Shown here: in pieces, positions 21,980 through 32,452 of the stretch | Position numbering within the stretch: position 1 is the first letter of the stretch | How the letters are laid out: the number at the start of each line of letters is the position of its first letter | Origin: Allodiplogaster sudhausi | Taxonomy: Eukaryota; Nematoda; Chromadorea; Rhabditida; Diplogasteridae | NCBI GenBank assembly: GCA_945643635.1 | Contig: CALZFC010000082.1 | Location: forward strand, 733,001-797,000 | Length of the DNA: 64,000 bases | Direction: 5' to 3' | Translations under genes and position numbers: made by a program | Notes under the pieces: model-generated | Database searches by the model: none | What the model was told of the DNA's origin: nothing | Seen by the model: the letters and a program-made list of their open reading frames with translations, nothing else

Positions 21980-22690
21980 CCCATAGAAATAATAAAAGAT
22001 GCCTGTGTAATAGTCCAATCCTGTGATAGATTTTAGCTAACTAGAAATATTTGAAGATACTTGTATACTGTAATGTAGAATTAATAATCCACATTTGCTG
22101 TGAAGATTTTTTATAAGCTTGTGAAGCCGTGATGCCTGTATAATAGTCCAATCTAGAAGGCGGTATGTTGAGCTAATCTGTAAAATATTACTAGAACTTG
22201 GTATTACAACAATGTAATAGATTTTAGATTCGAAGATGCTTGTATACTAGTCTACAGATACTGTAAAATAAAATTAATAGTACACGTATGCTGTAAAATA
22301 GAATTACTAGATAGATCTTAAACGCTTATGAAGTGGTGAATGCTTTATATTTTTATTGCAAATATCCCTGTAGTTGGCACTGTACTCCTGTAAAGCTCGA
22401 ATAATTCTTGTGAAAGAAAAGAAGTTTACTTTTTCTAAAGTCTAATAAAGTAATTGTCAAATGTTTGATTAGAGAAATATAAGTGTTTGCCTAAGTATCC
22501 TAAGCTTTGGAAAGCTATTCCTGTAAATATCGAATTACGTCGCGTGTAATAGAAGAAGTGATGCTGTAAAAAAATGATTGTAATTTTTTGTCTCAAGAAA
22601 CAAGTGCCTGATAAAAACCTGTAACATGAAATGTTTGCTCAGACACGCATTGGTAGCAGCCTAATGAAGAACATCATGATAATGGAGAAG
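21980..22690. repeat. AT-rich diverged internal repeats
   Basis: Recurring phrases such as TGCCTGTATAATAGTCCAATC, GAAGATACTTGTATACT and CTGTAAAATA(A/G)AATTA appear two or three times in the same order, suggesting old tandem duplication. No gene. Confidence 0.5.
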
Positions 22691-22716
22691 CTCGTAGCAA
22701 AATATTGTTAAAGAGA

Positions 22717-24235
22717 ATGAATCGGCCGAAGATAATGTGGCGCTTGCGAATCGTCAGGATGAGAGAGCAAGGGCTTTCTTTCTCAGCCATCTCTAGCCAG
22801 CTGGCTAAGTACGGAGTTAAGATCTCCCCCAAGGCTGCGAAGAGACTAATCCGCGAGAAAGAACAACGGGACTATAAGCCAACTTCCTTGGACGCGAGCA
22901 CTTACGAGAGCGTGAAAGGGATTCTGGCCGGGTTATATGAGAAAGATAACGAGATCAAAACCAATGAAGTCATCGACGAGATTGAGAAAAGAGTAGGAAT
23001 CAAACTCACCCGAAGAGTCGTCTCTCGCATCCGCAAGGAGATGGGCCTCTTCCATCGGCAGACTCGGCACAGACATTCAGTCCGAGAAGCAAATCGGCCC
23101 ATCCGAGTTGCGTTCTGTAAGAAGATGATTGACGCGGGAGAAGACTTTCAAGATCATGTGTTTACTGATGAATGCGCTTTGCAGGTTTTCATAGATTTTT
23201 CTTCCATTTTGTAAATGAAATAAGAATATTATATTTAACAAAAGCAAAGAAACATAATCAATTAATGCGCCTTTTGGAAGCTTCGTGTAACCAATTATGT
23301 TAATTTTTTGTATGAATTTATAGAGAATGGAGCAAACACAAGCGCTATGCTCGCCATGAAAAGGGAGGAAAAAATTACTAATGCTAACGAGGTCACGCTT
23401 CTAGGTTCACGCAAATAGCAGAACTTGCTTTGCTGCAAAAGGAGACGTAGCTGCAAGGGTGAAGAGCAGCAAGAAATTCCCGGAAGGAGTCATGATTTGG
23501 GGAGGAATTTCATCGCGAGGTCATACCGACCACTACATCATCACCGGAAAGGGATTCCCTTCGCTACCAGGACATCATAAGCAAGGTCTGGGAATCAGTA
23601 TAATACAAAGTTTTCTAGAGATAAAATAAATTATTTAAATAAAGTCTCTCTCTTCTAAAAGTATAGCTTGAAATGTTATTGTTATGACTATAGGATTCTA
23701 ATATCTCAGATTTAAAAAGCTACAGACAAACAATAATGATGACGCATTTAATGGGGATTTTCATCCAAAGGCCTACATCAAGTTCAACAATGAAGTCCAC
23801 AACAGCTGCGGAATTCTTGTACAAGATAGGGCACCATGTCACACTTCCACATCTACTCTGGCCTTCTTCCAGAAACAAAAGATAAAAGTAAGTAGTAGAA
23901 GCTTTGAGAAACAAACACCGAACAGTAGTGTATCGTAAAAAAGAGATTAAAGGACCCATTTTAAATGGAGCAACACCAGTATGCTACAAATAAGACCCCT
24001 CATTTCTGCTTACAGTGGTGCAATGACTGGCCGGCCGAGAGAATACGTCTGGAGTGAACTGAAGGAGTTCGTGTATGGAAAGATTAAGCCCAAGAACAGA
24101 GATGACCTCATCAAAGGGATTCAAATTTTCTGGGAGACGCAGCTCACACAAGAGAAATGCAGGAACTACGTCCGGCACGTTGTAAACAACCTAGAAGCAA
24201 TTGTAAGCATTGATGGCGCGCCTCTGGCGGAATGA
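22717..24235 (+). pseudogene. Tc1-like transposase, broken
   Basis: The first segment (22,717-23,184) carries the N-terminal helix-turn-helix (MREQGLSFSAISSQLAKYGV), a second DNA-binding region and the first catalytic Asp in VFTDECALQ. Further homologous blocks follow: EWSKHKRYARHEKGGKNY (about 23,326), FPEGVMIWGGISSRGHTDHY (23,480-23,550), the second Asp in LVQDRAPCHTS (about 23,815) and the third acidic residue in VWSELKEFVYGKIKPKNRDD (24,040-24,110). Intervening AT-rich stretches have GT-AG-like edges and may be introns, but phases do not match after the first. The usual WPANSPDLNPIE region is reduced to WPA followed by a frame change near 24,025. So it is an inactive Tc1/mariner-superfamily relic. 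I could not identify its terminal repeats. Confidence 0.8.
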
Positions 24236-24239
24236 CTTA

Positions 24240-24570
24240 TGCGAGCACAATTTAGTAACAGTCTCATTGATCTTCTTCTAATTTACTAAGCACTCTCCGT
24301 CTCTCACTTTTTTTTCTTTTATATTCAGCAGGTTTTTGTCGTATACTATCGCGCCAATATAAAATCACCTGTGTTACCTTTTGCAGCTGTAAACTAAATA
24401 AAAAAAGAGGCAGAGTAGGATGCATAACAGAAGTAACAGAGCTCGTTTGGTTAGTATACACACATTACAATATGGTATTGAAGAGTAAAAAAATCAAGTG
24501 TAGTGGCACCGATGAGTTATGTATGGGGAAAAGGTTCTTACGATCTACACAGTTGTGGAATGGAACATAC
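24240..24570. other. Intergenic, nothing recognised
   Basis: AT-rich sequence between the Tc1 relic and the repeat array; no feature supported. Confidence 0.4.
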
Positions 24571-26259
24571 TGAAAAGGTATTGGGAAGGAGAGAGAAAGG
24601 ATGATGAGAGCGAGTGAGACATCAGCTAGGAAGCAGCAAAGAAAAGAGAACGAGCGAGCGTGCTGGGCCATGAGTTCACGTTAGGAGGGAGCATCACCGT
24701 ATGTGCGTAGTGTGCAGGTTAGCGGCTAGGCCTAAGGTGCGGGTGGCTAGGGTTCGACTCCATCTCGTGACGGTTGCTTTTGCGTGAAACGTTTAACGAT
24801 ATTCCAGCCTTGAGCGACTTACAAAAGCAGGAGGTGGAGGAACAGAAAAGAACAGGGAGAGTGAGAGGAGGATTCCAGGAAAGGTTTAAAGCTCGCATTC
24901 TATGATCTGGATGAAAAGAAACAAAGCTAAAAAAAATGCAAGCGAATGGTCACAATTTTTGTTTATGGAGAGGGACTTTTTATAAAATATAAAGACTAAC
25001 CGCTCTTTCCGGGACCAGTCGACGCGAGCATCTTCTTAGCGAGGGCCTGCTGCCACTTCCTTCCATGTGATCCTACAAAAGAGCAATCTAAGAACGCATT
25101 AAAATTCGAATTTAAATAACATGTTGATAACACTGCAATAATCTGCAACTACAAAATAGGCGAGCGAGGATGCAGCAGAAGAAACGAGAAAGAGAGAGTG
25201 AAGAGAGAGAGAGAGAGAAGAGAAGAGAAGAGAAGAGAAGAGAAGAGAAGAGGGAGAGCTGGGCAATGAGTTCAAGTAAGGAGACCGGCTGACCAGACGT
25301 GCGTGGTGTGGAGGTTAGCGACTAGGCCTAAGGCGCGGGTTGCAAGGGTTCGACTCCGTCTCGAGACGGTGTTTTTGCGTGAAATTCTAGGAGCGAGAAA
25401 AATTCTAGAAGCGCGGGATGGATAGTCAAGGAGTTTAATAAGCAACGCATTCTAAATTTGAATTTCTAATATGATCTTGAAGAGAAAAAATCTAGCTAAG
25501 GAAACAGTTCCGATGATGTTTACTTTGATGACAAGGTTCTTTCAAATAAAAAACCAGCAGACTAACTGTAGTATGCGAGTACAGTAGAGGCGATGTCCTC
25601 GGCTCCGGCTGACTCGACTTCCCCGCAACAGGCAATGCAGGAGGCGATCCTTCAAAAGATCAATTTAAGAAAGCATTAAAAAATTGATATTGAAAAAAAT
25701 AAATTCATAACAAATATGCTGCAAAGAATAACTAATCTACTAAAAAGAAGAGGGAAAGAGAGAGCAATATCGAGGGTGGAAGAGAACTCTAGACCAGCCG
25801 AGCATTCAGAAGGAAAGAGACAGAGAGAGAGAGAGAGAGAGAGATAGAGAGAGAGAAAGGGAGGGAGACACGAGAGAGACAGAGAGGGGGCGCTGGGCAA
25901 TGAGTTCAGGTAAATCGATTGTTGCGCATCCAACGTGAGTGGTGTGCAGGTTAGTGGCTAGCCCACGGGAGCGGTTAGCGAAGGTTCGAGTTTTTCTCGT
26001 GACAATTGTTTTTGCGTGAACAGCCTACTATGGCAGGTTAGGTCACTCAGGCAGAAAAAGGTGGAGAGAGAAGTTCTAGGAGCGCGGGTGAGAAAGGACT
26101 TATGTAAGAAAAGCAACCTCGAATGCATTCTTATATTATCTTGAATAAAAACATAGGTAAAATCAGCCGAATCGTTATGAGGGTCTTTTTTCTTAAGATA
26201 GGGACTATTCTCATTTCTGTTGAACAGGAAAGAGGAAGCAGAGAGAGAGCAAGCAACGC

Positions 26260-26343
<84 letters not shown>

Positions 26344-27620
26344 GAAGAGAGATATAGAGCGAGAGACGCCCTGGGCAACGATTCTAAGTTAGGTGATTGC
26401 TGCATATCCCTTGTGAATGGTGTGCATTTGAGTAGATAGTCCAAAGAGCGGGAAGCGAAATTTGGAGTCCATCTCGTAAGGGTTGCCTTTGCGCGAAAAC
26501 TTTCACGGTATTCCAGCCTTGAGAGACCTACTGCTGCTTAAGTAATTGCGGAGGTGGGAGAACAGAAAAGATGAGGGAGAGGTGCTGAGGAGAGTTTCAG
26601 GAAAGGAAGAAATACAAGCTAACAATCTACGATCCTGATCAAAGAAACATGGTTAAAATGAGGCGAATAGCTACGAGTGTTTTTGTTCGAGGAAAGGGAC
26701 TTTAGAATAGTAAATGTGAAGACTAACAGTACTCTGCGAGCCCAGATGAGGCGAGCTTGGCCGCGTTGTGCCGCATCTCAACTCGGGCAGGCTACTTCCT
26801 CGCGACCTGAACGCGATCTTACAAGGATCAATCTAAGCAGTCATTTAAGAAATAAATGTGGTATTCAAATGAAAGATTAATAAAGAATAAACTAGCATTC
26901 TGTCCTTTTATTTAATTTAAAATTTAAAAAAAACCTTAAAATTAGCTTGAATATTTGCGGTAATCTAATCTGGGCGAATGGTTACTAACAGTAGTTTGCG
27001 AGCCGGTCGACGCAAGCTGGGCCGCGGTGTTCAGCTTGATAGCTCGGGCGCGCAACGACTTCCTCTCAACCGCCAAGAAGGAAGACGATCCTACAAAAGA
27101 TCAATCTAAGCAATCATTCAAGAATTTAATGAATGGTATTGATATGAATGATTCAAAAAGAATAAATTAGCATTCCATCTGTTTATTTAGCTTCAAATAA
27201 AAGTAACCCTTAAAATTCGCTAGAATATCTAGAGTAATCTAATCAACCGCACCGTCAAGTATACAACAAACCGGTAAAAATGAATCATCAACAGTTTCAG
27301 TATTCTTATATCCGTGGTATTTAATAAGTGGTATTGAAATGACAGTGGTATTTAGGTTCTAACAAATGTAAGCAAACTTATATACCGCTTGAATATACAC
27401 CGTAATCCAATCTACCGCACTATCCAGCATACAGTAACCCGGAAAAAATGGTCAGCATTTAAGACGGGTTTGATTTATGGAATATTTTAATTTAAAAAGT
27501 GATCACTGGCAAGCAGTTTGCAAGGGCAAACAGTTTGGCCGCGGAGCTCGGATGCACATGCTTCGACGAAATTCGACCTAGCCATGCATCACTCACGCAG
27601 CAGCTGAACATGGCAACAAG
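24570..27620 (+). repeat. Array of tRNA-like units alternating with exon-like blocks
   Basis: Each tRNA-like unit has, in order, a (GA)n tract, CTGGGCAATGAGTTCA, GTGTGCAGGTTAGCGGCTAG, GGGTTCGACTCC (an RNA polymerase III B-box-like string), TCTCGTGACGGTTGCTTTTG and CGTGAAA. Copies lie at about 24,660-24,800, 25,257-25,400, 25,888-26,020 and 26,367-26,500. Related blocks ending in an acceptor/stop arrangement lie between or after them at about 25,000-25,075, 25,565-25,655, 26,720-26,830, 26,985-27,095 and 27,510-27,600. Inverted copies sit at 12.05-13.11 kb. The first part looks like a tRNA-derived SINE; the second like a repeatedly duplicated minus-strand exon. Confidence 0.65.
24998..25075 (-). 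pseudogene. Repeated short basic terminal exon (clearest copy)
   Basis: On the minus strand an acceptor (ttttgtag) precedes GSHGRKWQQALAKKMLASTG, then PGKSG and a stop. Sister blocks give KLNTAAQLASTGSQTTV (26,985-27,095), NAAKLASSGLAEYC (26,720-26,830, with a stop upstream) and IASTVLAYYS (25,565-25,655). The common pattern is a basic helix, then L-A-S-T/S-G, then the end. Either a tandem gene family reduced to last exons or exons of a repeat element. No known domain. Confidence 0.4.
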
Positions 27621-27699
27621 GAATTCAAAATTATTCATGAGTGGACATCTTTTAACCATAATGTTCATCTATTTCCTCAACTCCACATTGTAGCAAAAG

Positions 27700-28300
27700 A
27701 TCGGGTGCACGACTACAGCCCGAAGGGAAGGGGGTACAAAGCTAGAAAAATGTCTTTTTCGGTTAAATGAACACATTTATTGGAAAAATGTCCTTTTTTC
27801 GGGACAAAACATCTCTCTCCCCGGGAGGCGGGGGTTCAAACGATTATGAGCAGTCGGGGAAGAGGAGTTCAACACGACGCATGCACAGACCTTGTTCAGT
27901 ACTGCGCGAAACAAAATTCATACAGCAATACACTTTTGAAAGAAAGCATAAAAGGAATTTACTTCTACCCCCCTCATTCAGCATAGCTGCAGCGATTAAA
28001 AACTACCATGTGAAACATCAATTGGAGTTTAAATGGGAAAAAAGAACAAGAAATCAAATGAAACGCAGCAAAACCGTGAGCAGCGCGAATCCACGGGGAG
28101 GGTGAGCCGCGTTTCCCTAGCACCCGAGCGGCGAGGAAGTAGCGTCAACGCAGCTGCTTTAAACCTCAATGGAATGGCAATAAAATACACTCCGCGTACA
28201 CGAGGAATCAAACACTTTGGTCGCCACAAGATGAAAAAAACCATATCCACAACTTCAGCAATTTCCGAAGTTGTTTCTTAATATTTCAGGTGATACTGGA
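27700..28300. other. Unassigned stretch
   Basis: Both strands have ORFs of about 70-110 codons here, including MGKKNKKSNETQQNREQRES at 28,033. No splice context, conserved pattern or second copy supports them. Confidence 0.3.
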
Positions 28301-28309
28301 TGCTATATC

Positions 28310-28809
<500 letters not shown>

Positions 28810-29685
28810 TTCAGCATGTCTAAATGTGCAACCTGGATGATTAGAGTTATTGATTTTTTTCTTCCTTTATAGTAGATCAATGAAACCAATACTCTGTGAC
28901 TATAAGTCTAACAGTTAAAAAGCAACCCTGAAAATTTCGTTGACTTTCATGAAGTTTGAAGGAAGTTATGAATGAAAAACTAAAAGTTAATAGAATTTTG
29001 CACGGCACTGTATATATGTATATATATTATATATGAACATATACAGCGCATGCGGGTTCATTTTTGTACAAAGTTTGCACCATTTACGGATTTGTCAAAT
29101 GGAGACGCAGGTATGGACAATCTGTACTTTATAGTAATGTATATTTTTCTGTGTGTGGGCGGCATAGTAACCGGTGAAGGGGGAGAAAAGGCTGGTGCAT
29201 TCCACGTGAGGAAGCGAACGCCGCTTTGGTGAAATTCAGAGATGGCAAAAGTGTTGTACTGCTCCGAGTTCGGAGTCGTATAGATGCGAGCTGTGCAAGG
29301 GCGTCAACATTTCCATTAAATTGTACTTTTTAATAAATTCAATGACATAAAAAGTTTCAATCTCTACTTTAGGAAAATAGCAAATTTCATATTATATCTT
29401 TTACTTATTTATTTATGTCTTAAAGATCGATAAGCTAATTGTAAGAGCCAACTTGGTCGATTATCGCGGACGAATTCGATATTCTGGACGTTTGCGCCAC
29501 AACACGAAACGAATGTTGATGAGGCGTAGCCAAAGAGTTATAAATGATAGAAGATACAGCATTCATTTTTGCTTCTTTGAAAAGAAAAAAAGCTAATATT
29601 TGGTGAAATGGGGTAAAATATAATTTAGAAATAATGTTAAATATTTTAAGATAGGAACTTAACCTCAGTTCCGCTGTCGCATGCT
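28810..29685. other. Intergenic, nothing recognised
   Basis: AT-rich; a 60-codon plus-strand ORF at 29,050 (MRVHFCTKFAPFTDLSNGDA) is not supported by splice context or a second copy. Confidence 0.35.
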
Positions 29686-29689
29686 GCAA

Positions 29690-29850
29690 TTCTATCTTTC
29701 AAGACAAGCGTAAACCACGGCCCCCACTGCTGGCTGACGCCTTCCTTGCGGCGGCATATGGTAACGGCGCACTGATCAAATGTGCGACAGTAGAATCGCG
29801 CCGAGGCAAGCGCGTCGGGCTTCACGACGTAGCCATTGAAATCATATGCA
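29690..29850 (-). CDS. Duplicated exon, Cys/Trp-rich module (copy 2)
   Basis: Homologue of the exon at 3,360-3,524. The minus-strand frame reads NGYVVKPDALASARFYCRTF, then DQCAVTICRRKEGVSQQWGP and on to AACDSGTEVK without a stop. Differences between copies are mostly substitutions that keep the frame. A likely extracellular domain of an unrecognised family. Confidence 0.45.
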
Positions 29851-30077
29851 AACAGTTAACGATTCTACATTGCATTTCCTTTAGAGTAGTAATCCGGGGA
29901 ATAATTTACAGATAGATTCCCCTTCATGAGTGAATGAATTTGGTTTGGTCGAAAAGATCGAAAGATTTTTGCTATCACCGTAGTCAAATTGCCTCTGTCA
30001 AAATTCGGTTGCTTATAAATTTGTTACGAGTAAACAAAAATCGAATACAAGCGTGAAGATAAAGCCATTTTTAAGCG

Positions 30078-30275
30078 CTATTTCCCGGATCCCTCCTGCA
30101 GACTGTCGCCATGATGCCTCCAAGAATAGTATGTCTGAAAGCATGAGAACCACTGACGAGTTTCTGGATGTATGTATCCAAAGCCGGCAAGAGTAGGGTC
30201 GTTCCTGTCGAGAGTGTAGATGTGAGAGGCTCCCTGTTGATTGGGATACGATTTTGGCCGGGTAACCGGCAGCAT
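30078..30275 (-). CDS. Duplicated exon block, GYIHPE motif (copy 2)
   Basis: Open minus-strand frame containing YPNQQGASHIYTLDRNDPTL and AGFGYIHPETRQWFSCFQTY, homologous to the broken block at 4,362-4,462. Together with the exon at 29,690-29,850 it forms a segmental duplicate of 3.36-4.46 kb. Gene boundaries are not visible. Confidence 0.45.
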   Translation of the reverse strand: MLPVTRPKSYPNQQGASHIYTLDRNDPTLAGFGYIHPETRQWFSCFQTYYSWRHHGDSLQEGSGK

Positions 30276-30714
30276 TGGACTCTTTTTGATTATCTCACAA
30301 ATCGCCTCATATTAACAAGCAACGTACTGGAGTGGTTGTGGTGCGTTTAGTTGTTGTCGATGGAGTCGTGGACTAGAGAGGCGATCAATGACTTTAGTTT
30401 TTGTCTCTAATAAAACACATTATTATAATAAAATATGAATGAAAACCTAATTATAAATATGGCAAAAGTGCATAGAACTGACCTGTGATCGTCCGATCTC
30501 TTGGGATCTGGAAGTAGAAGGAGAGAGACAGAGAAAGACATTTTCACCCGACCGGCGCCGAACCACCACCCCGCGCACCCCACACCCAAGCCACTACCAC
30601 CACACTACCCGTCCTAGCGAACTGAATGTTGAAGAACATATCCAGATGAAAAGGGCGGCGCCAATAGAGAACGTTGCGAAGAAAATGGAGAGAGAGAGAG
30701 ACAGAAAGAGGAAA

Positions 30715-31050
30715 GTGACTTATGTTGCGTCTCTCTCTATCCTACATTGTTCTACAGAAAAAGGTGGTTCTGTTGAGATGTTTAATGTGGTGTAAAATTT
30801 TGTTTGAACGATTATACTTTTAGAATAAGTTTCCGCACTCGATGTCTGAGAAATAAAATATGCCCCAGTTTCTTCGTTTCTTTTGAGAAAATTACTTAGA
30901 GAGAGCCAATAAGTTGCATCTCTCTCTATCCTACATTGTTCTACAGAAAAAGGCGGTTTTTTTGAGCTATGTAATGTTTATAAAAGCAGGTCTGAACGAT
31001 TTCCGCACTCGAGTTCTGAGAACAAAAAAATTTGGCCCCGCTGTCTAACG
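30715..31050 (+). repeat. Diverged tandem duplication, about 190 bp x2
   Basis: TCTCTCTCTATCCTACATTG and TTCTACAGAAAAAGG(T/C)GGTT followed by TTTCCGCACTCGA and TCTGAGAA occur in the same order at about 30,730-30,890 and 30,917-31,045. Confidence 0.65.
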
Positions 31051-31079
31051 CTGCGAAATAGAAATTGAGTTGTACATGC

Positions 31080-31258
31080 TTTCTCATGTTCTCTCCCTCT
31101 CTTTCCTTCTTTCTTTCCTTCTTTCTTTCATTATTGTTTCTTTCCCTCTCTCCCTTTCTTCTCTCTCTCTCTCTCTCCCTTCTCTCTCTCTCCACAGGTA
31201 CATGCCTGTCTATGTTCATTTGCGTGCAGAAAAACAGACAGAGAGAGAGAGAGAGAGA

Positions 31259-31292
<34 letters not shown>

Positions 31293-31300
31293 ACATGTCC
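31080..31300 (+). repeat. (CT)n and (GA)n microsatellites
   Basis: (CT)n at about 31,159-31,192 and (GA)n at about 31,240-31,291 in near-mirror arrangement, separated by about 50 bp. ORFs across them are repeat translations. Confidence 0.85.
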
Positions 31301-31379
31301 TAACATGAAAGGCATAAAGCATCCTATTCTCTTTCACTTCTGATTCATCTGTTAATCGATTTTCATGTGTATGTTCTTC

Positions 31380-31902
31380 AACACTTTAGAACAGCATCAT
31401 TATTTCATTACGCAAGTAATCTGAAGCAACTTTGACAGTCTAAACGGGCCTTTCAAGATATGTAACAAGTAAAGTCGACAGATAGGAAAATTTTACCTAT
31501 AATAAGGAGAATGAAATAATGCACAAGAAATTCCACTTCAGAAATATATATAAAAAGATAATTCACAAGAAAAATCGAGTAACTAATTAGCAAGAAAGGA
31601 AAACAAAAAGATTTCAATCACACAGTTCCACACTTTAGAACAGCGCCATTATTTCATCTGGCAACTAATCTGAAGCAACTTTAACAGTTTAAACGGGCCT
31701 TTCAAGATATGTAACAAGTAAAGTCTATAAATTGGAAAGTTTTACCTATAATAAGGAGAATGAAATAATTCACAAGAAATTCCACTTCAGAAATATATAT
31801 AAAAAGATAACTTCCATCTAAATCGGAAAACATTCACAAGAAAAATCGAGTATACTAATTAGAAACCAAAGGAAAACAAAAAGGTATAAATCGCACAGAA
31901 TA
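31380..31902 (+). repeat. Tandem duplication, about 250-270 bp x2
   Basis: Two well-conserved copies, about 31,382-31,629 and 31,631-31,902. They share CACTTTAGAACAGC, TAAACGGGCCTTTCAAGATA, TTTTACCTATAATAAGGAGA and CCACTTCAGAAATATATATA. They lie directly upstream of the small secreted-peptide ORF and may contain its promoter. Confidence 0.8.
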
Positions 31903-31944
31903 TTCAAAGTAATCTATTCAGAATAAATCTAATCTTGAAAAAGA

Positions 31945-32169
31945 ATGGCGCACTACTCCAAATTGAGCTCCCTGAAGATTCTTGCAGCATCATTCGTCAG
32001 CTTGTTGTTGCTGGTGACTCCAACCATGTGCGAGAGGAGTCCGAGGGCCGGGGCAACCGGAGCCGGAAACATGAGGTTGAACAGCCAGTATGAAGCGATG
32101 AGAGTTAGTAGTCCTTGTACGAATCCACCTCGGACCTTGAAAAGGGCCTTGTTCGATACAATAAAATGA
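31945..32169 (+). CDS. Small secreted peptide (74 aa), single exon
   Basis: ATG at 31,945 in an A-rich context. The N-terminus MAHYSKLSSLKILAASFVSL continues LLLVTPTMC, a good signal peptide with a basic n-region, hydrophobic core and cleavage probably after MC or nearby. The mature part is about 45 residues (ERSPRAGATGAGNMRLNSQY... PCTNPPRTLKRALFDTIK) with one cysteine and a dibasic KR before the last eight residues, so it could be a peptide precursor. The unit sits just after a 250-bp tandem duplication. No family recognised. It is antisense to the region 3' of the minus-strand SAMD3-like gene. Confidence 0.45.
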   Translation: MAHYSKLSSLKILAASFVSLLLLVTPTMCERSPRAGATGAGNMRLNSQYEAMRVSSPCTNPPRTLKRALFDTIK

Positions 32170-32224
32170 AAGAAAAAAAAATCTTTTCTTGAATTTGCTT
32201 TCCACCTGAAGCCAGTCTGTTTTG

Positions 32225-32390
32225 ACAGTACTCTCTCTCTCTCTCTCCCTTTCTCTCTCACTTGATTTCGCTTCCCCCTCTCTCTTGCTCTCCCACGTTT
32301 TTTTTTCTCTCTCTCTCTCTCTCTCTCTCTCCCTTTCTCTTTCTCTCACTTGCTTTCACTTCCCCCTCTCTCTTGCTCTCCCGCGCTTTA

Positions 32391-32422
<32 letters not shown>

Positions 32423-32440
32423 TCTCTCTTTTCTTCTCCG
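32225..32440 (+). repeat. (CT)n microsatellite with internal duplication
   Basis: Three (CT)n tracts separated by a repeated phrase (CACTTG.TTTC.CTTCCCCCTC then TCTTGCTCTCCC) at about 32,258-32,300 and 32,347-32,390, so a roughly 90-bp unit is duplicated. Confidence 0.8.
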
Positions 32441-32452
32441 CACACATGCTCT

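Noticed and set aside
21746..22018. Minus-strand 90-codon ORF (MDYYTGIFYYFYGEFTWLRR)
   Set aside because: Antisense of the plus-strand acidic exons, which have matching splice sites.
24710..24790. True tRNA genes at the GGTTCGACTCC strings
   Set aside because: Only the B-box-like part is convincing; I cannot fold acceptor and anticodon arms, so I call it tRNA-like repeat.
24570..27620. Possible CRISPR-like array because of regular repeats
   Set aside because: Units are hundreds of bases long, diverged, and eukaryotic in context; no short repeat-spacer structure and no cas genes.
27767..28281. Lys/Arg-rich ORFs near 28 kb as a ribosomal or nuclear protein
   Set aside because: Only compositional bias; no family motif, splice sites or second copy.
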